Source: JBKPRX01 sp046734795
Lineage (GTDB): Bacteria > Actinomycetota > Thermoleophilia > Gaiellales > Gaiellaceae
Direction: 5' to 3'
Assembly (NCBI GenBank): GCA_046734795.1
Contig: JBKPRX010000072.1
Location: 1 to 11,638 of the forward strand
DNA: 11,638 bases
The translations under genes were made by a program, and so were the position numbers. Position 1 is the first letter of the stretch; the number at the start of each line of letters is the position of its first letter. This document shows positions 6,978 to 11,638 of this stretch, piece after piece. The notes beneath the pieces were generated by a model, which was not told the DNA's origin, made no database searches, and saw nothing but the letters and a program-made list of their open reading frames with translations.

Positions 6978-7394
6978 GTGTTCGCCGCCGATCGTGATCG
7001 CGAACGTGCCGCCGCAGCGCTGCGCGAGCACTACGTCCGTGGCCGCCTGACGATGGACGAGCTCTCGGAGCGAATGGCCTGCGTCGTCGCGGCGCGCTCC
7101 GGTACAGACCTTCGCGGCGCGCTTTCGGGGCTGCCAATGCTGCCCGACGTCCGCGAACTGGCGGCTCAGGCGCGGCTGGGCGCGAAGACTGCGGTACGCG
7201 GCGCGATGCTCGTGCTCTTCACCGGCGCGTATCTCTTCTTTAGCTTCGCTCTTCTGTTCGTGCTCGCGCTCGCGGCGCTCGTGCACGGCGTCTCGGGCTC
7301 GGTGCTCGCCGTGTTCCTCGTTGTCTGGCTTGTGCCGACCTACTTCCTGACGCGACTCTGGCACCGCAAGCCGCGAGCTCGGGAGCAGCGATGA
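6978..7394 (+). CDS. DUF1707 domain membrane protein
   Basis: The 138-residue protein opens with a DUF1707 domain (residues 4-53): ADRDRERAAAALREHYVRGRLTMDELSER, then AARSGTDLRGALSGLP, following the family pattern D-R-E-R...L...GRL...E...R...A-x-T...L...LP. Two hydrophobic helices follow (about 76-101 and 106-126) and the tail is basic (WHRKPRAREQR), so the N-terminal domain probably faces the cytoplasm. DUF1707 is widespread in Actinomycetota, often fused to membrane segments; its function is not established. GTG 6978 is chosen because it begins exactly at the domain. The nearby ATGs at 6958 and 6970 are in another frame. There is no SD, but a possible -10 box lies just upstream. The stop overlaps the next gene as ATGA, showing translational coupling. 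Confidence 0.85.
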   Translation: MFAADRDRERAAAALREHYVRGRLTMDELSERMACVVAARSGTDLRGALSGLPMLPDVRELAAQARLGAKTAVRGAMLVLFTGAYLFFSFALLFVLALAALVHGVSGSVLAVFLVVWLVPTYFLTRLWHRKPRAREQR

Positions 7395-7837
7395 CTGCGA
7401 AGAGCGACTTCACGCCCGACGAATGGCACCTGCTCGTCGAGGCACCGGTGACGGCAGGGATGTTCGTCGTCACCTCCGCGCGCGGCGGCACGTTCCGAGA
7501 GACCTTCGCGCTGGCTCGCGTCTACTCAGAGGTGCAGGCGCAGCACGGCGAGAGCGAGCTCCTCGGTCAGATCCTCGCCGAGAAGCCGAAGTTCGACCGA
7601 CACAAGTTCGCCTCGCCGCAGGAGCTTCAGGAGAAGGGGCCGCAGGAAGTCGCCGACGCCGCCGCCCTGGTGCGGGCAAAGGCCACGCCGGACGAGGCCG
7701 CGGCATACCAGTCGTTCGTCCTCGCGGTGGCGTCGCGTGTCGCAGCCGCGCACAAGGAACACGGCGAGGAAGTGAGCGCACCGGAGCAAGCCGCGCTCGA
7801 CGAGCTTTCCGCTCGGCTCGAGTCAGGCGGCTCCTAG
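7391..7837 (+). CDS. Conserved hypothetical protein, helical, perhaps TerB-like
   Basis: The ATG lies in the ATGA overlap with the DUF1707 gene, and GGGAGCAG just upstream (7381-7388) may help re-initiation. The 148-residue protein is soluble and mostly helical: an N-terminal part with APVTAGMFVVTSARGGTFRETFALARVY, a middle FDRHKFASPQEL, and a C-terminal pair of helices with YQSFVLAVASRVAAAHKEHG and a closing SAPEQAALDEL. The C-terminal part recalls a pattern of actinobacterial hypotheticals in which a helix ending in AKEGG is followed by VSxAExAAL, sometimes likened to the tellurite-resistance TerB fold. I recognise the family type but not a function. The coupling to a membrane DUF1707 protein suggests that the two act together at the membrane; this is inference. 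A small hairpin near 7943-7959 may end the transcript. Confidence 0.8.
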   Translation: MTAKSDFTPDEWHLLVEAPVTAGMFVVTSARGGTFRETFALARVYSEVQAQHGESELLGQILAEKPKFDRHKFASPQELQEKGPQEVADAAALVRAKATPDEAAAYQSFVLAVASRVAAAHKEHGEEVSAPEQAALDELSARLESGGS

Positions 7838-7942
7838 ACCAGCGAGAGCGTGACGACTCCCGCGACGCGCTCTGCGGATGATCGCAATCGTGTAGTCCCC
7901 GACTAGCCAGCACCTTGTGCGGAGAGCGCGCCGTCATGCGAT

Positions 7943-7959
7943 GCGGCGATCTTCGCCGC
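7943..7959. terminator. Short hairpin between convergent genes
   Basis: A 7-bp GC-rich stem (GCGGCGA with TCGCCGC) closes a 3-base loop. On the plus strand it is followed by TTAAAA, about 105 bases after the 7391-7837 gene. On the minus strand it comes directly after the TAA of the divergent cold-shock gene. It could serve both directions; the lack of a T run makes this uncertain. Confidence 0.4.
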
Positions 7960-8217
7960 TTAAAACGCGCGGGCGCTCCCGCCCTGGCGTCGCCGAGCGC
8001 GCCGGGTGTCGGCTGCCGGCGGAAAAGCGGTGTTGATTGCACGCGCCTCGCCGCCCTCGACGACCCGTTCGAAGACGACATGGAGTCCGGCGCAACGCCC
8101 GGCCGGCGTCTGTCCCGACAAGAAGCCGCTTTCGGCGACGTAGAGCCGCTCGCCGCGTTCGGTTTCGATGAAACCGAAGCCCTTGTCACTGTTGAACCAG
8201 AGCATCTTTCCGTGCAT
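7960..8217 (-). CDS. Divergent cold-shock-domain protein
   Basis: The ATG has AGGAG seven bases upstream (CTCCT on the plus strand near 8225-8229). The 85-residue protein starts with a cold-shock domain: KMLWFNSDKGFGFIE, containing RNP1 KGFGFI (12-17), then RLYVAES (24-30) where classical proteins have the RNP2 pattern VFVHxS. The RNP2 histidine is therefore Ala28, the middle is altered (GQTPAGRCAGLHVVF), and the domain is followed by an Arg-rich tail (TRRARRRQGGSARAF) that may add nucleic-acid contacts. It probably binds single-stranded RNA or DNA, but with a changed surface compared with CspA. It lies 66 bases downstream of a classical cold-shock gene on the same strand, with a GC-rich hairpin between, so read-through co-transcription is possible. 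Confidence 0.85.
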   Translation of the reverse strand: MHGKMLWFNSDKGFGFIETERGERLYVAESGFLSGQTPAGRCAGLHVVFERVVEGGEARAINTAFPPAADTRRARRRQGGSARAF

Positions 8218-8245
8218 GCGCTTTCTCCTCGTTCGGGCGGATCAG

Positions 8246-8270
8246 GGCGGGGCCGCAGCGCAACCCCGCC
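8246..8270 (-). promoter_or_regulatory. Hairpin between the two cold-shock genes
   Basis: A perfect 7-bp stem (GGCGGGG with CCCCGCC) closes an 11-base loop, just after the stop of the upstream cold-shock gene and about 15 bases before the SD of the downstream one. There is no T run, so it may be an attenuator, an mRNA end-stabiliser or a weak terminator. Confidence 0.4.
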
Positions 8271-8283
8271 TGCATCACCGCCG

Positions 8284-8490
8284 CTATGCGACTAGCTGGA
8301 CGTTCTTTGCCTCGGGGCCCTTCGCACCCTCGGCGCCTTCGAACTCGACTTGCGCGCCCTCGGCCAGCGACTTGTAGCCGCTGCCTGCGATCGCGCTGTG
8401 GTGAACGAACACGTCCTTGCCGCCGCCGTCGGGAGCGATGAATCCATAACCCTTGGCGTCGTTGAACCACTTCACGGTTCCGGTTGCCAT
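8284..8490 (-). CDS. Cold-shock protein, CspA family
   Basis: The 68-residue protein is a classical cold-shock domain: GTVKWFNDAKGYGFI with RNP1 KGYGFI (13-18), RNP2 VFVHHSAI (27-34), and the closing strands QVEFEGAEGAKGPEAKNVQLV. Its length and all nucleic-acid-binding aromatics match the family. It binds single-stranded RNA or DNA in the cytoplasm and melts mRNA structure, either constitutively or on cold shock. The start ATG has a near-perfect SD, AAGGAGGTG, about six bases upstream. A complementary CCTCCT lies upstream in the leader, so the SD can be folded away (see the hairpin entry). The open frame extends further upstream, but that part is not conserved in type. Its neighbours are a zinc-ribbon gene upstream, 89 bases away, and a second cold-shock gene downstream. 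Confidence 0.95.
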   Translation of the reverse strand: MATGTVKWFNDAKGYGFIAPDGGGKDVFVHHSAIAGSGYKSLAEGAQVEFEGAEGAKGPEAKNVQLVA

Positions 8491-8495
8491 AAAAA

Positions 8496-8531
8496 CACCT
8501 CCTTGCCACATCAGAACGGGCAGAGGAGGCG
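8496..8531 (-). promoter_or_regulatory. Leader hairpin that can mask the SD of the cold-shock gene
   Basis: On the minus strand, 8531-8519 pairs with 8507-8496 in 12 base pairs, with one bulged base and one G-U pair, around an 11-base loop. The 3' arm contains GGCAAGGAGGTG, so the whole Shine-Dalgarno site of the downstream cold-shock gene is inside the stem. Such a structure could regulate translation with temperature, or be opened by the cold-shock protein itself. Confidence 0.5.
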
Positions 8532-8579
8532 CAAACTGCGCAACCGTTACGCGCTCGTGTACAGGCACACCGTAGCTGG

Positions 8580-8732
8580 TCAATATCGTCGGCGGCGGTC
8601 GGCCGCCTCGTAGATCTGCCGCCCACACCGCTTGCACGTCTTTGGAGGTGGAAACAGCCCAAGCCGCTGCCCGCAGTGGGGACAGCGGCGCTTTCTCGTC
8701 AGCCGCTCGCGCACACCGCCAAGGAGATTCAA
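8580..8732 (-). CDS. Small zinc-ribbon protein (50 residues)
   Basis: This small gene starts at TTG 8732, which overlaps the stop of the preceding gene as TTGA, with GAGAGG ten bases upstream. The 50-residue product begins MNLLGGVRER, has a basic stretch LTRKRR, then CPHCG (Cys17, Cys20) and CKRCG (Cys33, Cys36) separated by a short Pro-rich loop, and ends with YEAADRRRRY. The two CxxC knuckles form a classic treble or ribbon zinc site, and the protein is very basic, so it probably binds zinc and may bind nucleic acid or a partner protein. A GTG six codons later is an alternative start. The tight coupling to the 130-residue upstream protein suggests they are made together. I do not recognise a named family. 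Confidence 0.7.
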   Translation of the reverse strand: MNLLGGVRERLTRKRRCPHCGQRLGLFPPPKTCKRCGRQIYEAADRRRRY

Positions 8733-9121
8733 CGCTCGAGTGCCTCTCCCAGCTCGCCCTCGACCATGATCGTGACTGCGCTGCTGCCGAGGTGGATCGT
8801 CAGCTGTCCCTCGCTCTGCCAGAACGCGCGCACGAATTCGTCGGGTCGGATGACGAAGCCGCTCTGCCGCGAGCCGACGTGGAAGAACAGCGTCTCGACC
8901 GCCGTGGTGTCAGCCCTCAGGAGGATCGTCTCCAGCCGGTCGTCTGCCTCGCCTCGTTCGAGCCGACCGCTGAGCACTCCGGCGATAAACGGCACACCCT
9001 CGGCGCCGGAGAACAGTACGAGCACGTTCCGTCCGACGAGCGAGAGCAGCGCCTCCAGCGCGGCCTCGTAGCCGAGCGCGTCGCTCGGGTTACTCTCGCT
9101 GCCGCCAAGAAACTTCGTCAT
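8729..9121 (-). CDS. Hypothetical protein, 130 residues, alpha/beta
   Basis: The ATG at 9121 has AGGAG six bases upstream, a good SD. The protein has 130 residues, is soluble and looks alpha/beta: an N-terminal helix (ALGYEAALEALLSLVG), a strand NVLVLFSGAE, a turn and helix with FIAGVLSGRLERGEADDRLE, strands ETILLRADTTAVETLFFHVG and SGFVIRPDEFVRAFW, and a final hairpin QLTIHLGSSAVTIMVEGEL. There is no signal peptide, membrane helix or cysteine. I cannot assign a family. It is the first of four small same-strand genes (this one, the zinc ribbon and two cold-shock proteins). Its stop overlaps the zinc-ribbon start, so the two are translated together. A role with nucleic-acid-binding proteins is possible from context only. 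Confidence 0.75.
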   Translation of the reverse strand: MTKFLGGSESNPSDALGYEAALEALLSLVGRNVLVLFSGAEGVPFIAGVLSGRLERGEADDRLETILLRADTTAVETLFFHVGSRQSGFVIRPDEFVRAFWQSEGQLTIHLGSSAVTIMVEGELGEALER

Positions 9122-9226
9122 GACTGTCTCCTAACGGCCGCGTCGGTGGTACGGGTATGGCCTCGAAGAGGAGACGAGCGCCGAGGACTGCGCGGACTCA
9201 GTGTCGCAGACGGGCTGCCGATCCCG

Positions 9227-9625
9227 TCAAGAGGTCTTCTTGGCGCTCCAGGATCCGCTTCTCGGTCCGGTCTTGTAGGTCCCCGACATCGATTTGCCCG
9301 AGACCGTCCCTGTGTAGGTGGTGCCCACACCGACGGCCCCAAACTTGATGTCACCGCCGCGCACGCTGCCGGTGATGGGGTACTTACCGCGCGGGGACGA
9401 AAGTGTGATCGTTCCGGTCAACCGACCACCCGACTGTGTCCAGCGAAGAGTGAACGTGCCGTTGAAGGGGCCGCTGTACTTCCCCGACCACGTTCCGGAG
9501 AGCGAGCGGGCAACGTTCTTGTGGAGAGACTTTGCGTCCTTCGCGAAGGTGCTCGCAGCGAGGGTCAAGACGACTGCGGCCGACACCGCCAGTGTCAGCA
9601 GGACGACTCTGCGCCGCAAATACAT
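9227..9625 (-). CDS. Small exported beta-rich protein of unknown function
   Basis: The ATG has GAGGAG eight bases upstream. The 132-residue protein begins with a signal peptide (MYLRRR, hydrophobic core to about residue 27, STFA before KD). The mature part is about 100 residues rich in Gly, Ser and Thr, built of short alternating strands with repeated G-T-x-x-G turns: LSGTWSGKYSG, GTFTLRW, GRLTGTITLS, YPITGSV, YTGTVSG, MSGTYKTG and SGSWSAKK. This looks like a small beta-barrel or sandwich in which each strand starts at a Gly-Thr. Similar exported proteins are frequent in actinobacteria, but no function is known to me. It stands alone: 93 bases follow the amidase stop and 105 bases precede the next gene. 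Confidence 0.8.
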   Translation of the reverse strand: MYLRRRVVLLTLAVSAAVVLTLAASTFAKDAKSLHKNVARSLSGTWSGKYSGPFNGTFTLRWTQSGGRLTGTITLSSPRGKYPITGSVRGGDIKFGAVGVGTTYTGTVSGKSMSGTYKTGPRSGSWSAKKTS

Positions 9626-9719
9626 TGATTCGACTCCTCACTGCGTCGTGATGGCTGCCGCGAATCATCCCACTCGCTTAGAGAAACACAAGCCATCTCC
9701 GGCGCACCCGCCTCCGAGC

Positions 9720-11090
9720 TCAGAGTTCTGGGCGCCGCGCTGACGCTCCGGTCGCAGCCTCGATCGCGGCCGCGAGTCGGAGCAGGCCGGCCTCGTCGCC
9801 GTGACGGCCGACGAGCTGAAGGCCAATCGGAAGGCCGTCGGGAGTGAACGCGAACGGGACCGAGATCGCGGGATGGCCGGTCACCGTAATACGCGTGCAC
9901 GCTCGCATCCAGTCGAGATACGTCGTCATCGCGGTGCCCTCGATCTCTCGCGGCCACTCGACCTCGACCGGGAACGGCGGGACGAGGCTCGCAGGTAAGG
10001 CAAGCGCGTCGTAGTCGTCCAGGAACGCCGCCATTCGGTGGACGATCTCGGTGCGAGTTGCGCGCGCTCGAGCGATGCGCTCCGCGTCCAGCGCGAGTCC
10101 CTCCTCGACGTTCCACACAATCGTGTCCTTCACGAGCCCAGAATGGGTTCGCACCTCATCAGCATGGTTGCGTGCAAAACGCAGTGCCCGCAGGACGTGG
10201 AATGCCTCGTCTGCGTCGACGAGATCGGGCTCCGCCTCCTCCACGCGACAAATCCCCTCGAGGAGCGGTCGGGTGTCTTCAAGCGCGGTCGTGACTCCCG
10301 AGTCGATGGGCAGTCCGAGGACGTTACGACTCCACCCGACTCTGATGTTGCCGAGGTCGCTGTCGAAGTCCGGCGCCGACCAGCGGGCGTCCGGTCCGAC
10401 GAGCGCTTCGAGCAGGAGCGCCGCGTCGCGCACTGTTCTGGCGATCGGGCCGAACACCGCGAGGTTGTCCGGATCGTCTTCGTTCGGATCGGAGATTCGA
10501 CCAAGAGTCGGACGCAGACCGACCACGTTGCAGAAGCTCGCGGGGTTGCGAAGACTTCCGCCGAGATCAGACCCGTCCGCGAACGGGAGCGTGCCGGTGG
10601 CGACGGCGGCAGCAGCGCCGCCGCTCGAGCCTCCCGGTGTCCGCGCGAGGTCGTACGGATTCCGAGTTGCGCCGAACACCGAGTTGAAGGTCTGCGAGCC
10701 CGCTCCGAACTCCGGCGTGTTTGTCTTCCCGACGACGATCACCCCGGCCGCCTTCAGGCGCCGCACGAGTGGAGCGTCCTCGGCCGGCACGTGGTCGCGG
10801 TAGATCGCGGAGCCATACGTCGTGCGGATCCCCGCGGTGTCGAGGAGATCCTTGATCGCGATCGGCAGCCCGTGCAGAGGACCGAGCGACTCGCCTCGCG
10901 CCCGCGCCTCATCCGCCTTTGCCGCATCGGCAAGCGCCCGCTCGGGTACGAGCGTGACGATCGCGTTCACGGCCGGATTGACGGCGTTGATCCGCTCGAG
11001 GTGCGAGCTCACGACCTCGACGGCGGAAACCTCGCCGCGTGCGAGCAGCCGCTGCTGCTCGATCGCGCTCAACTCCCAGATGCTTCTCAG
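9720..11090 (-). CDS. Amidase-signature family enzyme
   Basis: The protein (about 456 residues from the CTG) is a full-length amidase-signature hydrolase. The Ser-cisSer-Lys triad is visible: Lys80 in PIAIKDLLDT, Ser155 in TPGGSSGG, and nucleophile Ser179 in GSDLGGSLRNPAS. The 24-residue spacing between the two serines is standard. It should hydrolyse an amide to acid and ammonia in the cytoplasm. It could be a general amidase, or a GatA-like paralogue, but no gatB or gatC lies nearby and the C-terminal ITVTGHPAISVPF fits free amidases. The N-terminus should fall near SIWELSA, but no ATG or GTG is there. CTG 11090 fits best by homology and TTG 11072 is the alternative; neither has a spaced SD. 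The longer open frame begins inside the tRNA gene and is not credible. The family is sure and the substrate unknown. Confidence 0.9.
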   Translation of the reverse strand: MRSIWELSAIEQQRLLARGEVSAVEVVSSHLERINAVNPAVNAIVTLVPERALADAAKADEARARGESLGPLHGLPIAIKDLLDTAGIRTTYGSAIYRDHVPAEDAPLVRRLKAAGVIVVGKTNTPEFGAGSQTFNSVFGATRNPYDLARTPGGSSGGAAAAVATGTLPFADGSDLGGSLRNPASFCNVVGLRPTLGRISDPNEDDPDNLAVFGPIARTVRDAALLLEALVGPDARWSAPDFDSDLGNIRVGWSRNVLGLPIDSGVTTALEDTRPLLEGICRVEEAEPDLVDADEAFHVLRALRFARNHADEVRTHSGLVKDTIVWNVEEGLALDAERIARARATRTEIVHRMAAFLDDYDALALPASLVPPFPVEVEWPREIEGTAMTTYLDWMRACTRITVTGHPAISVPFAFTPDGLPIGLQLVGRHGDEAGLLRLAAAIEAATGASARRPEL

Positions 11091-11172
11091 CGTTACACCG
11101 ACGCAGACGCTCGGAGGCTGGTGTCGACGCGGGTCTGGGTCATCTCGCCGGGAAGGTCCTGCCGTACTGGGA

Positions 11173-11244
11173 TGCCCCCGGCAAGAATCGAACTTGCGCA
11201 CGCGGTTTAGGAAACCGCTGCTCTATCCACTGAGCTACGGGGGC
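11173..11244 (-). tRNA. tRNA-Arg (anticodon CCT)
   Basis: A full cloverleaf can be drawn: a 7-bp acceptor (GCCCCCG with CGGGGGC) and discriminator A; a D arm GCTC/GAGC with a GG-containing loop; an anticodon stem GCGGT/ACCGC with loop TTCCTAA, anticodon CCT, reading AGG as Arg; a 4-base variable loop; and a T stem GCAAG/CTTGC with loop TTCGATT. Total 72 bases; CCA is not encoded. An amidase gene follows on the same strand about 80 bases downstream. Confidence 0.96.
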
Positions 11245-11255
11245 GCGCGGCGCAG

Positions 11256-11284
11256 GTTACCGCGCGCTTAACCCGACCTGTAAA
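11256..11284 (-). promoter_or_regulatory. Promoter of the tRNA-Arg gene
   Basis: On the minus strand TTTACA (11284-11279; five of six -35 bases) and GGTAAC (11261-11256) are separated by exactly 17 bases, and the tRNA 5' end lies 11 bases after the -10 box. Because no terminator is evident behind the tRNA, this promoter may also serve the amidase gene. Confidence 0.5.
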
Positions 11285-11388
11285 GACGCGCGAGAGAACG
11301 CTTACCGAATCCTTCGCGGCAGCTCATTCGGTGCGAACGAGGCCGCGACAGAACGAGAGCGACGGCTCTTTTCTCCCGGAGGTGTTCG

Positions 11389-11638
11389 ATGAAGGCGAAG
11401 CTCTCTCTCACGATCGCGTTCTTGCTCGCGCTCGCGGTGACGTCGGTGGCGCTTGCCGCGCGGCTCGACGTGATCCGGGGGACGCCGGCCCGGACACGCT
11501 GAGCGGCACGCCGAGCGCAGACGTGATCTATGCGCGTGCAGGCGACGACGAGGTGCGTGCGCGCGACGGGCACGACGTCGTGTACGGCTCGCGAGGCGAC
11601 GACGTGCTGCACGGCGGTTCCGACGCAGATCTTCTCTA
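11389..11638 (+). pseudogene. RTX-type calcium-binding secreted protein, frameshifted and cut by the window edge
   Basis: ATG 11389 has GGAGG six bases upstream and opens a clear signal peptide (MKAKLSLTIAFLLALAVTSVALAA) followed by RLDVIRGTP, the normal start of actinobacterial hemolysin-type calcium-binding proteins. The frame then reads ARTR and stops at TGA 11500-11502. In another frame the expected continuation PDTLSGTPSADVIYARAGDD begins at 11490 and stays open to the end, with RTX-like nonapeptides (GSRGDDVLHGG). A family-typical RGTPGPDTL would need one more G near 11488, so the sequence looks like a one-base deletion in a G/C run. It may be a sequencing or assembly error, a true pseudogene, or a phase-variable tract. 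The intact protein would be secreted and bind calcium in a beta-roll. The 3' end is outside the window. Confidence 0.75.

Noticed and set aside
7850..7895. AGAGCG...CGCTCT inverted repeat after the 7391-7837 gene
   Set aside because: Six base pairs across a 17-base loop are too weak to call a terminator.
9118..9354. Minus-strand frame of 78 codons between the 130-residue gene and the exported protein
   Set aside because: Low-complexity Arg/Ser/Pro composition, and it overlaps the well-supported exported-protein gene in another frame.
11091..11201. Amidase starting at 11201, inside the tRNA gene
   Set aside because: The N-terminal 37 residues would be the translated tRNA 3' half and spacer, with no likeness to amidases.
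11356..11372. AGAGC-GACG-GCTCT hairpin followed by TTTT, like a small terminator on the plus strand
   Set aside because: Only a 5-bp stem, with no plus-strand gene upstream to terminate; it lies in the leader of the RTX gene and may be chance.
1..11638. Mobile elements, CRISPR arrays, prophage or defence genes
   Set aside because: No transposase or integrase motifs, no regularly spaced short direct repeats outside coding repeats, and no terminal inverted repeats were seen. The tRNA-Arg shows no duplicated 3' end in the window that would mark an attachment site.

Overview
The window is a high-GC, gene-dense chromosomal segment of bacterial DNA. Codons favour G or C at the third position, many starts are GTG, TTG or possibly CTG, and the gene families present are common in Actinomycetota: a DUF1707 membrane protein, HAF-repeat and RTX-type secreted proteins, actinobacterial cold-shock proteins and a cytochrome P450. 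My best guess is a deep-branching actinobacterium, perhaps Thermoleophilia (Gaiellales or Solirubrobacterales). That is inference from gene content, because no rRNA or marker gene is present. I saw no insertion sequence, integrase, phage gene, CRISPR array or replication origin. No stretch longer than about 150 bases lacks a gene; the longest is 11245-11388, which holds the tRNA promoter and the ribosome binding site of the last gene.

Layout. 1-1985 (+): the 3' end of a family 2 glycosyltransferase, overlapping the start of a polysaccharide-type membrane flippase; this looks like the end of a cell-surface glycan cluster. 2070-4251 (+): two secreted proteins, a His-rich helical protein with a hairpin terminator and a HAF-repeat protein that may be leaderless. 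4150-6869 (-): a cytochrome P450 whose 3' end runs 102 bases into the HAF gene, preceded by a flavoprotein disulfide reductase that lacks the usual lipoamide-dehydrogenase histidine. 6978-7837 (+): a DUF1707 membrane protein translationally coupled to a conserved helical protein.

7960-9121 (-): four small genes on one strand. In transcription order they are a 130-residue protein of unknown function, a 50-residue zinc-ribbon protein that begins inside its stop codon, a classical cold-shock protein whose Shine-Dalgarno site can be buried in a hairpin, and a divergent cold-shock-domain protein. 9227-9625 (-): a small exported beta-rich protein. 9720-11244 (-): an amidase-signature enzyme downstream of a tRNA-Arg(CCT) gene with a recognisable promoter. 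11389-11638 (+): the start of an RTX-type calcium-binding secreted protein, broken by an apparent one-base deletion and cut by the window edge.

The points most worth a second look are the zinc-ribbon/cold-shock gene group with its SD-masking hairpin, the coding overlap between the P450 and the HAF gene, the recurring -10 hexamer placed 6-7 bases before GTG starts, and the frameshift in the RTX gene.
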